DNA of 7,679 nt from JACRAR01 sp041665185 (lineage in GTDB: Bacteria; Pseudomonadota; Gammaproteobacteria; Burkholderiales; Rhodocyclaceae). The number at the start of each line of letters is the position of its first letter. The first letter of the stretch is position 1. The translations under genes were made by a program, and so were the position numbers. The DNA is taken from contig JBAYJH010000241.1 in NCBI GenBank assembly GCA_041665185.1, positions 1 through 7,679 of the forward strand, written 5' to 3'. Shown piece after piece: positions 1 to 6,347 of this stretch. The notes beneath the pieces were generated by a model. The model saw only the letters and a list, made by a program, of their open reading frames with translations, was not told the origin of the DNA and searched no databases.

Positions 1-210
1 AATGAGCAGCCCAACCACCCAGCGTCGGATTGTCTTTGGAGAACTCAACCGGAGCGTAAGACGAGCGAGCCCGGCGCCGATGGCGCTCGCCGGTTCATGG
101 GGGATATGTGCGCTCACCTTGCAATGATGCAGGATGCGGCGGAATTCCGAAAGTACTGTCGGACGCCGATTGGATGACAACCGGATATCCGTTGTTCTCT
201 CCCGCTTCGT

Positions 211-235
211 TGGGGGCGCAACCCTCCCCATTTTT
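211..235 (+). terminator. Possible intrinsic terminator upstream of the SEFIR gene
   Basis: TGGGG at 211-215 can pair with CCCCA at 226-230, with an additional G-T pair inside, and five T residues follow at 231-235. The stem is short (5-6 bp) and the loop is 8-10 bases. It would stop plus-strand transcription entering from the left and leave the SEFIR operon to its own promoter. No complete gene is visible before it in the window, so its source transcript is unknown. Confidence 0.35.
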
Positions 236-243
236 CCGGCGAG

Positions 244-275
244 TTGCCCCGTTTCATGCGCCAGCCATGTAATAT
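244..275 (+). promoter_or_regulatory. Weak promoter-like boxes ahead of the SEFIR gene
   Basis: TAATAT at 270-275 resembles a -10 box and TTGCCC at 244-249 a -35 box, but the 20-base spacer is longer than usual. If used, transcription would start about two bases before the ATG at 285. That would give an essentially leaderless mRNA, consistent with the lack of any Shine-Dalgarno-like sequence before that ATG. This is inference from weak matches. Confidence 0.2.
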
Positions 276-284
276 TCGTTCGCC

Positions 285-1484
285 ATGACACGGGTATTCA
301 TCAGCTACAGCCACGACGACGACGACCACAAGGCGCGCATCGGCGCGCTGGCCCAGCGCCTGCGTGACCACGGCATTCCCACCACGCTCGACGCCGACAT
401 GCTGCCCGGCGGCCCGGACGTAGGCTGGCCGAAGTGGTCGGAGCAACAGGTGGTCATCCACGACAAGGTGCTGGTCGCCTGCACCCGCTGCTACTGCACC
501 GCCTACGACGCGACGGAACTGCCGGAAACCGACGGCCAGGGCGGCCTCGGCGCTGCCTGCGAGGCGATGGCGATCCGCCAGACGATTTACGAGAACCGCA
601 GCACCAACCCCAAGTTCCGCGTCGTCCTTGCCGCCGAGGCGGATGCCGACCATATCCCGATCAACTTGCGCGCCTATCATCGCTACGAACTCTGGCGCGA
701 GGACTCCGTCGCCCAATTGCTCGCCTGGCTGAAACCGGCCGCAGTGCCGGCCGCCGCACCCGCCGCGGTTTCCTGGCCGGCGCGCCTGCCACCGCGGGCG
801 CGCGGCATCGCCAACCGCGACGCCGAATTCGCCTGCTTCGAGCGCATGCTGCAAGGCCAGAGCCAGGAGCGCGCGATGTTGGTACGCGCCACCAGCAACA
901 GCGGCAAGACCGCGCTGCTGCGCGAGTTCCATAACCTGCTGCATAAAGTCGATCCGCAAGTCGCTCATTGCTTCGTCGATTTGAAAGGCTGCGTCGGCAT
1001 AGACGCCGTGCTCGACGAACTCGCCGCCGACTGCGGCGGCCTGCTGGGAGAATTCGCCTCGTCGCCTCCGGCGCACCGCCCGCTTGCTCTGCTGCGCGAC
1101 CTGCAAAACCTGCCGGCGCCGTTGGTGCTCTCGTTCGATACCTTCGAGCAGGGCAGCGCGGATTTCGCCGACTGGCTTCAAGGCCGCATCCTCCAGCGCA
1201 TCGACCGTTTTCCGGCCTTGCGCATCATCGTCGCCGGCCAGCGAGTGCCCGAGGCCGACAAGGCCGTCTGGGTACCGCATGCCGCCACTTTCGATCTCGC
1301 GCCTATCGTTGAGGAAAAGTACTGGCACGACTTCGGCCGCGACAACTATCCTCATGTGCCCGCGGACGAACTGAGCCGCTTCATCCCCGGCCTGGTGCGC
1401 GCCACCGGCGGCAATCCCGCGACCATCGGGACAATGCTCAAGAACCTCGCTGCGTCTTTCGCCGGCGCCGGAGGTCGCCCGTGA
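285..1484 (+). CDS. SEFIR-domain STAND-type NTPase (bSEFIR-like defence effector)
   Basis: A 399-residue cytoplasmic protein with no signal peptide or membrane segment. Residues 4-136 are a SEFIR domain (TIR-like fold): VFISYSHD at 4-11, the GWPKW signature at 47-51, the hydrophobic strand VLVAC at 62-66, and CEAMAI around Glu93. A Pro/Ala-rich linker covers about 151-164. Residues 175-390 look like a STAND NTPase core: a degenerate Walker A (ATSNSGKT, 202-209, with Ala for the first Gly), Walker B VLSFD ending at Asp285, a sensor-like strand RIIVAGQR at 313-320, and a TGGNP motif at 374-378. Known for the family: SEFIR proteins in bacteria have been reported as anti-phage systems that deplete NAD. 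Inferred here: SEFIR is the effector and the NTPase the oligomerising switch. The start is fixed by an in-frame TAA at 270-272 and by the domain beginning at residue 4. No winged helix or repeats are present; those lie in the overlapping downstream gene. Confidence 0.85.
   Translation: MTRVFISYSHDDDDHKARIGALAQRLRDHGIPTTLDADMLPGGPDVGWPKWSEQQVVIHDKVLVACTRCYCTAYDATELPETDGQGGLGAACEAMAIRQTIYENRSTNPKFRVVLAAEADADHIPINLRAYHRYELWREDSVAQLLAWLKPAAVPAAAPAAVSWPARLPPRARGIANRDAEFACFERMLQGQSQERAMLVRATSNSGKTALLREFHNLLHKVDPQVAHCFVDLKGCVGIDAVLDELAADCGGLLGEFASSPPAHRPLALLRDLQNLPAPLVLSFDTFEQGSADFADWLQGRILQRIDRFPALRIIVAGQRVPEADKAVWVPHAATFDLAPIVEEKYWHDFGRDNYPHVPADELSRFIPGLVRATGGNPATIGTMLKNLAASFAGAGGRP
1470..1474 (+). 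promoter_or_regulatory. Ribosome binding site setting the GTG start of the TPR gene
   Basis: GGAGG lies 6 bases before GTG at 1481, inside the end of the SEFIR gene. It supports the GTG start and the 4-base GTGA overlap, so the two proteins are probably made by coupled translation rather than being one gene broken by a sequencing error. Confidence 0.6.
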
Positions 1485-3223
1485 GCACGGCCGACTTCGA
1501 CGCCATCCTCGCCCGTCTCGAGGCGGCGCGCGACGATCCGCGCGCCCTGGCGCTCGCCACGCTCGACATCTGCCTCGCCGGCCGCGAACCGCTGCTGCGC
1601 AGCGCCGTCGAGGCCGCTGCCATCCCGCATTGGTTCGATACCGACATCCTGCGCGCGCTGCTGCCCGATGCCGAAGCGCGGATCGATGACTTGCTGCAAG
1701 AGCTCGCCAAGCTGCCGATGGTCGAGACCTTCAAGGCGCGCGGGGGCTGGAACGTGCATGAACTCACGCGCCTGGCGCTGCGCGAGCGAATGGCGCGAGA
1801 CGAGCCGGCGCGGCTGGCCGAACTCTCGGCCCTGGCCGCCGCCCAGTTCGCCGGCGACGCGTCGGAACGCCAGATTGAGTGCGTCTTCCACCGGCTGAAC
1901 GCCAGCCCCGCCGAAGGCGCGGCGGAACTGTACGCGCTCTCCCGCGCCTGGGACGATGCCGGCCGCCACGAAACCCTGCAAGCCCTCGGCGTCGCTCTCG
2001 ACGAGCTTGCCCGCGGCAGCCCGCTCGTCCCCATCGCCGAGGCCCAGGTCAAGCTAAGGTTGGGCGTGATCCGAAGCGACCGCCTCGCTGTCGCCGAACG
2101 CATGGTGCTGGCGCGGCGCGCGCTCGAACTGTTCCGCGCCTGCGGCGACGTTCAGGGCATCGTCGATGCGCTGGACTTCCGCGGCGACATCGAAGAGGAC
2201 TCTGGCGAGATCGAGCATGCCCGTGCGAGCTACGTCGAAAGTTTCAAGAGCGCCAAGAGCGCTGCCGCGCTCGATCCTGACAGCACGCATTGGCGCCGCG
2301 AACTTGCCGTGGCCCACAGCAAGATCGGTCGCGTCTTCCAGGCACAGGGCAAACTCGACGCCGCGCTCGCCGAGTATCAGGAATACAAGCGCATCATGGC
2401 CGAGCTCGCGGTGCTCGACCCCGCCAATGACAACTGGCAGCGCGAGTTGTCCGTGTCGCACAACAATGTCGGCGGCATCTTCCAGGCACAGGGCAAACTC
2501 GACGCCGCCCTCGACGAGTATCAGGAATCCAAGCGCATCATGGCCGACCTCGCGGCGCTCGATCCCGCCAATGCCGGCTGGCAGCGCGACTTGTCCGTAT
2601 CGCACAACAACGTCGGCGGCATCTTCCGGGCACGGGGCAAACTCGACGCCGCGCTTGCCGAGTATCAGGAATCCAAGCGCATCATGGCCGATCTCGCGGC
2701 GGTCGATCCCGCTAATACAGGCTGGCAGCGCGGGTTGTCCGTGTCGCACCACTGCGTCGGCGGCATCTTCCAGGCACAGGGCAAACTCGACGCCGCGCTC
2801 GCCGAGTATCAGGAATACAAGCGCTTCATGGCCGAGCTCGCGGTGCTCGACCCCGGCAATGCCAACTGGCAGCGCGAGTTGTCCGTGTCGCACAACAATG
2901 TCGGCGGCATCTTCCAGGCCCAGGGCAAGCTCGACGCCGCGCTCGCCGAGTATCAGGCAGGCATGCGCATCATGGCCGAGCTCACGGCGCTCGACCCCGC
3001 CAATACAGGCTGGCAGCGCGACTTGTCCGTGTCGCACAACCACGTCGGCGGCATCTTCGAGGTCCAGGGCAAACTCGACGCCGCGCTCGCCGAATTCCAG
3101 GCGGACCTGCGCATCGCAGAGACACTGGTGGCGCTCGACCCGAGCAATGCGGTCTGGCGGGAAGATTTGCGCATAACTCGCGACTGCGTGGAATCACTGC
3201 GACGGAAGTTGGATCAGGCGTAG
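1481..3223 (+). CDS. Winged-helix and TPR-repeat protein, sensor partner of the SEFIR NTPase
   Basis: A 580-residue soluble protein starting with GTG. Residues about 40-110 resemble the winged-helix part of STAND ATPases: a leucine-rich helical stretch (DILRALLPD), then LLQELAKLPMV and WNVHELTRLALRERM, like the usual 'vHdl-R' segment. Residues 110-270 are helical with degenerate TPR-like helices. Residues 274-561 are six consecutive 48-residue repeats, each reading roughly LSVSHNNVGGIF-QGKLDAALAEYQ-LDPAN-WQR, and residues 562-580 form a likely capping helix. Known for the family: such TPR arrays are protein-binding superhelices, and in STAND immune proteins the C-terminal repeats recognise the trigger. 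Inferred: this is the sensor half of a split SEFIR-STAND-TPR protein whose NTPase is the upstream gene, which it overlaps by 4 bases. It could instead be a general scaffold; no target can be read from the sequence. Confidence 0.8.
   Translation: MSTADFDAILARLEAARDDPRALALATLDICLAGREPLLRSAVEAAAIPHWFDTDILRALLPDAEARIDDLLQELAKLPMVETFKARGGWNVHELTRLALRERMARDEPARLAELSALAAAQFAGDASERQIECVFHRLNASPAEGAAELYALSRAWDDAGRHETLQALGVALDELARGSPLVPIAEAQVKLRLGVIRSDRLAVAERMVLARRALELFRACGDVQGIVDALDFRGDIEEDSGEIEHARASYVESFKSAKSAAALDPDSTHWRRELAVAHSKIGRVFQAQGKLDAALAEYQEYKRIMAELAVLDPANDNWQRELSVSHNNVGGIFQAQGKLDAALDEYQESKRIMADLAALDPANAGWQRDLSVSHNNVGGIFRARGKLDAALAEYQESKRIMADLAAVDPANTGWQRGLSVSHHCVGGIFQAQGKLDAALAEYQEYKRFMAELAVLDPGNANWQRELSVSHNNVGGIFQAQGKLDAALAEYQAGMRIMAELTALDPANTGWQRDLSVSHNHVGGIFEVQGKLDAALAEFQADLRIAETLVALDPSNAVWREDLRITRDCVESLRRKLDQA
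2300..3163 (+). repeat. Six tandem 144-base repeats coding for TPR units
   Basis: Six in-frame units of exactly 144 bases (48 codons) begin at 2300, 2444, 2588, 2732, 2876 and 3020. The GGCACAGGGCAAACTCGACG core recurs with few changes at 2341, 2485, 2629, 2773 and 2917. A window of unit 1 (from 2341) and the same window of unit 4 (from 2773, exactly 432 bases on) differ at only about three positions, while neighbouring units differ at a dozen or more. Such arrays change copy number easily and are prone to assembly collapse. Confidence 0.9.
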
Positions 3224-3251
3224 CGCCCAGCTCATCAGAGTCCCATCCTTG

Positions 3252-3266
3252 GCTTCGCATCGAAGC
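3252..3266 (+). terminator. Small hairpin after the TPR gene, weak terminator candidate
   Basis: GCTTCG at 3252-3257 and CGAAGC at 3261-3266 form a perfect 6-bp stem with a 3-base loop, 29 bases after the TPR stop codon. There is no T-run after it, so it is not a classical intrinsic terminator. It might stabilise the 3' end of the mRNA. The rest of 3224-3404 holds no gene that I can support. Confidence 0.2.
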
Positions 3267-3333
3267 GGCAGCCGCCTGTCGCGCCGCCCAGTCGCTGCGA
3301 AAGGAACTTGTACGCGCTACGGGAGTTTGACGG

Positions 3334-3363
3334 TTGACCTTCGCAACCAAACCTGGCGATACT
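3334..3363 (+). promoter_or_regulatory. Likely sigma-70 promoter of the toxin-antitoxin module
   Basis: TTGACC at 3334-3339 (five of six matches to the -35 consensus) and GATACT at 3358-3363 (four of six to the -10) are 18 bases apart. A second TTGACG starts at 3327. The palindrome TCGCGA at 3363-3368 overlaps the end of the -10 box, which would suit autorepression by the antitoxin or the toxin-antitoxin complex, but it is too short to be convincing as an operator. Transcription would start near 3370, before the AGGAG ribosome binding site at 3394-3398. Confidence 0.5.
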
Positions 3364-3404
3364 CGCGAATGGGCGATTGAATTTCCTGTCATTAGGAGAA
3401 ACCG

Positions 3405-3638
3405 ATGGGCATCACCGTTGATGGGCTGATGGAGCAGGCGCGACAGTTGTCGTTGGAAGAGCAGGCGATTCTTTCGGAGCGCCTGTATGAAATGTTGAGT
3501 CCGCCCGATCCGGAGTGGGAAGCCGAATGGATCGCGGAATGTCGGGACCGTGTGGTCGCGATCGAGCGCGGAGAGATGGATCTGCTGGATTCGGACGAGG
3601 TCATGGAGCGCCTGCGGCGGAAGCACGGCCTCAAGTGA
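3405..3638 (+). CDS. Addiction-module antitoxin (putative addiction module component family)
   Basis: A 77-residue acidic protein matching the short antitoxin family often named 'putative addiction module component' (TIGR02574/PF09720 type). The N-terminus is helical and contains the family-like stretch LSLEEQAILSERLYEML at about 16-32, followed by EWEAEWIAE and a C-terminal D-SDEV-ERLRRKHGLK tail expected to wrap around the toxin. ATG at 3405 is preceded by AGGAG at 3394-3398 with good spacing. The gene overlaps the toxin gene by 4 bases (GTGA), the usual antitoxin-first order. Known for the family: the labile antitoxin neutralises a ParE/RelE-fold toxin. DNA binding and autoregulation are inferred. 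Confidence 0.85.
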   Translation: MGITVDGLMEQARQLSLEEQAILSERLYEMLSPPDPEWEAEWIAECRDRVVAIERGEMDLLDSDEVMERLRRKHGLK

Positions 3639-3943
3639 AAATCAAGGATGCCGCGGTTGCCGCGGAAGAACTCGACGATGCACTAACCTATTACCGCGAT
3701 GTGCATCCCGATTTTGCCGAGGCACTGTTCCATGAAGTGAGTCGGGCCAAGAAGCTGATCGTCCAGTTTCCCTACGCATGGAAAAACTATGGTGGCGGCC
3801 TGTACGGTTTCGTCGTGCGTCGATATCCGTACACCATCGTTTATCGCGTATCGGACGATGCAATGTGGGTCCTGGCTTATGCGCACCACAAACGGCGTCG
3901 GGGGTATTGGCGCGGAAGATTACCCCAGAGGACTTCTTCGTGA
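3635..3943 (+). CDS. ParE/RelE-fold toxin of the type II toxin-antitoxin module
   Basis: A 102-residue basic protein starting at GTG 3635, which overlaps the antitoxin stop codon. An N-terminal pair of helices (AAEELDDALTYYRDVHPDFAEALFHEV) is followed by the family's beta-sheet core: LIVQFPYAW at 41-49, RRYPYTIVYRV at 62-72, WVLAYAHHKRRRGYWRGR at 78-95. The 'FPY-ivYrv-VlaxaHxxRxxxYW' pattern is typical of ParE/RelE-superfamily toxins (PF05016). Family members inhibit DNA gyrase (ParE) or cleave mRNA on ribosomes (RelE). The antitoxin type and sequence suggest the ParE side, but the target cannot be settled from sequence. An upstream in-frame extension to 3515 exists, but it lies within the antitoxin gene and lacks family similarity. 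The stop codon is 23 bases from the convergent rnfB stop. Confidence 0.85.
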   Translation: MKIKDAAVAAEELDDALTYYRDVHPDFAEALFHEVSRAKKLIVQFPYAWKNYGGGLYGFVVRRYPYTIVYRVSDDAMWVLAYAHHKRRRGYWRGRLPQRTSS

Positions 3944-3966
3944 TCGGCCCCAGCTAGAGCAGTGCT

Positions 3967-4881
3967 TCAATTTGCCGCAGCTTCACTCTCCCGGGTAGCC
4001 GTTGATCCCTCCGCCTGTTTGGCGACTTTTTTTGGTTTGGGCTTGTTGGCGTCCGGCGGCTGGGCGGGATGGTGAATGATGTCGGTGGGGCAGACCGTGA
4101 CGCAGATTTCTTCGCAACTCGGGCCATAGGCCATACAGGCCACGTGGTCGATGTTCAGGAAGCCGTCGACCAGGGTGATCGCCTTGGCCGGGCACTCCTT
4201 GACGCAGGCATTGCACTGGACGCAGCCTACGGTGCAGGTGTCCTTGACTGCCTTGCCCTTGCCTTTGGACTGACAGGTGAGGGCCACGCGGTAGGCGCGC
4301 GGGTAGCTGATCAGGCAGTCCTTCGGACAGACGTCGAGGCACATGCCGCAGCCGGTGCATTTGGCATAGTCGATCTCGACGATGCCCAGAGCGCCGATCG
4401 TCATGGCGTCGAAGGAGCATACCCGCACGCAGTCGCCGAGGCCCAGGCAGCCATACTTGCAGGCCTTGGCGCCGCCGAACGCCAGGTTGGCGCCGAGGCA
4501 GGTGTGGATGCCGTCGTACTCGGCCTGTTTGCGGGCCACCGCATCGCCGCCCGAGCAGCGCAGCATGGCCACGACCTCCTTGATTTCCCCCATCACCTTG
4601 TTGGTCAGGCGCGAGATATCGATGGCGACGACCTTGCCGCCGGGAGTGCACAGGGTCGGCGAAACATTCTCATCCTCGACCACTTTTTCCGCATAGGTCT
4701 GGCAGCCGGCGAAGCCGCAGGCGCCGCAGTTGGCGGACGGCAGGTTTTCGCGCACCTCCTCGACCAGCGGATTGACCGGCACATGGAACTTGCGCGCCGC
4801 GCTGGCCAGCGCGATGCCGAAAAACAGGCCGAGCGTCGTGAATACCAGGACGCCCCAGATGGCAACGTGTAGGAGGTCCAT
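3967..4881 (-). CDS. rnfB: Rnf electron transport complex subunit B, long multi-[4Fe-4S] form
   Basis: A 304-residue iron-sulfur protein anchored by one N-terminal membrane helix (residues 5-28). It is the entry point for electrons from ferredoxin into the Rnf complex. The RnfB-specific cluster domain has C52, C55, C60 and C78. After RCSGGD at 108-113 come ferredoxin-like clusters: C141/C145/C151/C155, C175/C178/C181/C185, C216/C220/C223/C226/C230, and C249/C256/C260/C264. This is the long clostridial/acetogen-like layout, not the enterobacterial form of about 190 residues. The last motif is unusual: C-x6-C-x3-C-x3-C instead of C-x2-C-x2-C-x3-C. The tail (about 270-304) is Pro/Lys/Ala-rich and low in complexity. 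ATG at 4881 follows the rnfA stop by 4 bases; no strong ribosome binding site is seen, so coupling to rnfA is likely. It is the last rnf gene here and runs toward the toxin gene. Confidence 0.93.
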   Translation of the reverse strand: MDLLHVAIWGVLVFTTLGLFFGIALASAARKFHVPVNPLVEEVRENLPSANCGACGFAGCQTYAEKVVEDENVSPTLCTPGGKVVAIDISRLTNKVMGEIKEVVAMLRCSGGDAVARKQAEYDGIHTCLGANLAFGGAKACKYGCLGLGDCVRVCSFDAMTIGALGIVEIDYAKCTGCGMCLDVCPKDCLISYPRAYRVALTCQSKGKGKAVKDTCTVGCVQCNACVKECPAKAITLVDGFLNIDHVACMAYGPSCEEICVTVCPTDIIHHPAQPPDANKPKPKKVAKQAEGSTATRESEAAAN

Positions 4882-4885
4882 AAGC

Positions 4886-5713
4886 TTATGCTACCTTCAG
4901 TCCGGAGAAGCCGAGAAAGCTCAAGGCGAACAGGCCGGCGATGATGAAGGCCACCGGCAGTCCCTTGAACACCGGCGGCACCGGCGCCATGTTGACCTTC
5001 TCGATGGCGCAACTCATCAGGAACAGGGCCAGCGCGAAGCCGAGGCCGGCACCCAGCGACAGCCCGAAGGCCTGTAGCATGGTTGCATTGCTGGTCGCGT
5101 TGAGCAACGGTACTGCGAGGATGATGCAGTTGGTGGTGATCAGCACCAGGTAGATACCGAACTTCTTGTGCAGGATCGGGTTAACCTTCTTCAGGATGAG
5201 GTCGGTGGCCTGCACCAGGCAGGCGACGATGCCGATGAAGGCGATGATCTGCATGAACTCCAGCTTCAGCGGCACCAGGGCGACGGTGTTGAGCGCCCAG
5301 GCGATCATGCCGGAGAGCAGGCCGACGATGGTGAAGGTGACGCCCATGCCGATCGCCGTGTCCTTGTTGCGGCTGACGCCGAAGAACACGCAGAGCCCCA
5401 GGTAGCGGGTGAACACGAAGTTGTTGATCAAGGCCGAGCCGATGATCACCGAGAACACCAGGGCCAGTGGCGACGGTGCGATCTCCCAGGGCTGATCCAC
5501 GCCCTTGGCCGTCAACTGGTAGTGGTCCTGGCTATTCAGCGTCTCGGCGGTGGTCAGCGTGAAGCTGTTGGGGGCATTCGCCGGCTTGACGGAAACCACG
5601 GCCAACGGAATGTCGGCGTCCGCGCTGCGCACCAGGCGTATCGCCGTCGCATCGACGGGCAGCGCGCCCTCGACCAGGATCTCGCGCGGCGAGACTATTT
5701 TTGCATCAGCCAT
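4886..5713 (-). CDS. rnfA: Rnf complex membrane subunit A with N-terminal extension
   Basis: A 275-residue integral membrane subunit of Rnf. Residues from about 83 onward equal a complete RnfA of normal length (about 193 residues): INNFVFTRYLGLCVFFGVS with C108, then six hydrophobic segments, and ITTNCIILAVPLL with C196. C108 and C196 are the two conserved cysteines that, with those of RnfE, bind a [2Fe-2S] cluster in the membrane. Residues 1-82 are an extra hydrophilic, probably beta-rich domain without signal peptide or cysteine. The start at 5713 is well supported: GGAGGAG at 5717-5723 is correctly spaced, and the ATG overlaps the rnfE stop by 8 bases. Because family topology puts the RnfA N-terminus outside the cytoplasm, the extension may be periplasmic (inference). 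Member of the rnfGEAB run. Confidence 0.92.
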   Translation of the reverse strand: MADAKIVSPREILVEGALPVDATAIRLVRSADADIPLAVVSVKPANAPNSFTLTTAETLNSQDHYQLTAKGVDQPWEIAPSPLALVFSVIIGSALINNFVFTRYLGLCVFFGVSRNKDTAIGMGVTFTIVGLLSGMIAWALNTVALVPLKLEFMQIIAFIGIVACLVQATDLILKKVNPILHKKFGIYLVLITTNCIILAVPLLNATSNATMLQAFGLSLGAGLGFALALFLMSCAIEKVNMAPVPPVFKGLPVAFIIAGLFALSFLGFSGLKVA

Positions 5714-6347
5714 GTGCTCCTCCGCCGGCGGGCAACTTGTGACCCCGCTTGAGGTCGACCCAATTGAACAAGGCCATGATCAGACCTATCGTGAAAAAGC
5801 CGCCGGCCGGCAGCACGACCAGCAACAGCGGTTTGAACGGCAGCACGGCGATGCCGAAGATGCTGCCGCTGCCCAGCAGTTCGCGGAATGCGCCGGCCAG
5901 CACCAGGCCGACCAGGAAGCCCAGGCCCATGCCGAGGCCATCCCAGAAGCAGGGCACGACGCTGTGCTTCATGGAGAAGAGTTCCATGCGCGAGATGATG
6001 ATGGCGAAGGCCACGATCAGCTTCACGTAGAGCCCGACCTGCTGGTAGATGTCGGCGAAATAGGCGGCCAGAATCATGTCCATGGCACTCACCCAGATGG
6101 CGATGAGCAGGGTGAACACCGGAATGCGGATCTTCGGGTTGATGACGTGCTTGACCAGTGAGCCGGACATGCTCGACAGCACCTGCACCACGAGCACGGC
6201 AACCCCTAGCATCAGCCCATTCTTTACCGAGGTGGTCACCGCCACGGCCGGGCAGAGGCTCAAGGCCAGCCGGAAAATGGGGTTCTCCTCGAACAGGCCG
6301 CGCATCAGCATGGTCGAGACCGGCGGCGGCGTGCGATGCTCACTCAT
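5706..6347 (-). CDS. rnfE: Rnf complex membrane subunit E
   Basis: A 213-residue integral membrane protein, homologous to RnfA and NqrD, with about six hydrophobic helices. Family marks are GLFEENPIF at 17-25, LSLCPAVAVTTS at 29-40 with C32 at the position of the conserved GLCP cysteine, IRIPVF at 73-78, and DGLGMGLGF at 136-144. At the second cysteine position, where relatives read roughly LIVVNCIILGR, this protein reads LIVAFAIIISR (110-120), so the Fe-S ligand is replaced by Ala115. A non-standard cysteine, C133, lies nearby. I chose the ATG at 6347 because GGGGAG at 6354-6359 is ideally spaced and the ATG overlaps the rnfG stop by 4 bases; an in-frame extension up to 6497 is only the out-of-frame shadow of rnfG. 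It overlaps rnfA by 8 bases. With RnfA it should form the membrane core of the complex. Confidence 0.92.
   Translation of the reverse strand: MSEHRTPPPVSTMLMRGLFEENPIFRLALSLCPAVAVTTSVKNGLMLGVAVLVVQVLSSMSGSLVKHVINPKIRIPVFTLLIAIWVSAMDMILAAYFADIYQQVGLYVKLIVAFAIIISRMELFSMKHSVVPCFWDGLGMGLGFLVGLVLAGAFRELLGSGSIFGIAVLPFKPLLLVVLPAGGFFTIGLIMALFNWVDLKRGHKLPAGGGAHG
5717..5723 (-). promoter_or_regulatory. Strong ribosome binding site that fixes the long RnfA start
   Basis: On the minus strand GGAGGAG lies just before ATG at 5713, inside the end of rnfE. It decides for the long RnfA with its 80-residue extension rather than an internal start near the first membrane helix. Confidence 0.7.

Noticed and set aside
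74..86. GC-rich hairpin GCGCC-GAT-GGCGC
   Set aside because: Short stem without a T-run; such palindromes are expected by chance in GC-rich DNA.
1..177. Plus-strand frame open from the window edge to a TGA at 175-177, and a short ATG frame from base 2
   Set aside because: About 58 and 41 codons, without recognisable motifs or codon bias like the neighbours. It could be the end of a gene outside the window, but I cannot support it.
114..1355. Open minus-strand frame of 413 codons opposite the SEFIR gene
   Set aside because: It is antisense to a gene with clear domains, has low-complexity Ala/Val/Arg-rich composition and no recognisable motif; it is a product of high GC.
2054..3043. Open minus-strand frame of 329 codons with internal repeats
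   Set aside because: The repetition only mirrors the 144-base TPR units on the plus strand; no ribosome binding site or known fold.
2300..3163. CRISPR-like array
   Set aside because: Units of 144 bases without spacers, in frame and coding for TPR helices.
4069..4872. Plus-strand open frame opposite rnfB
   Set aside because: Antisense of a strongly supported Fe-S protein; composition Asp/Ala/Gly-rich with no family features.
5168..5752. Plus-strand open frame opposite rnfA
   Set aside because: Antisense of a conserved membrane protein; His/Gln/Asp-rich translation typical of a shadow frame.
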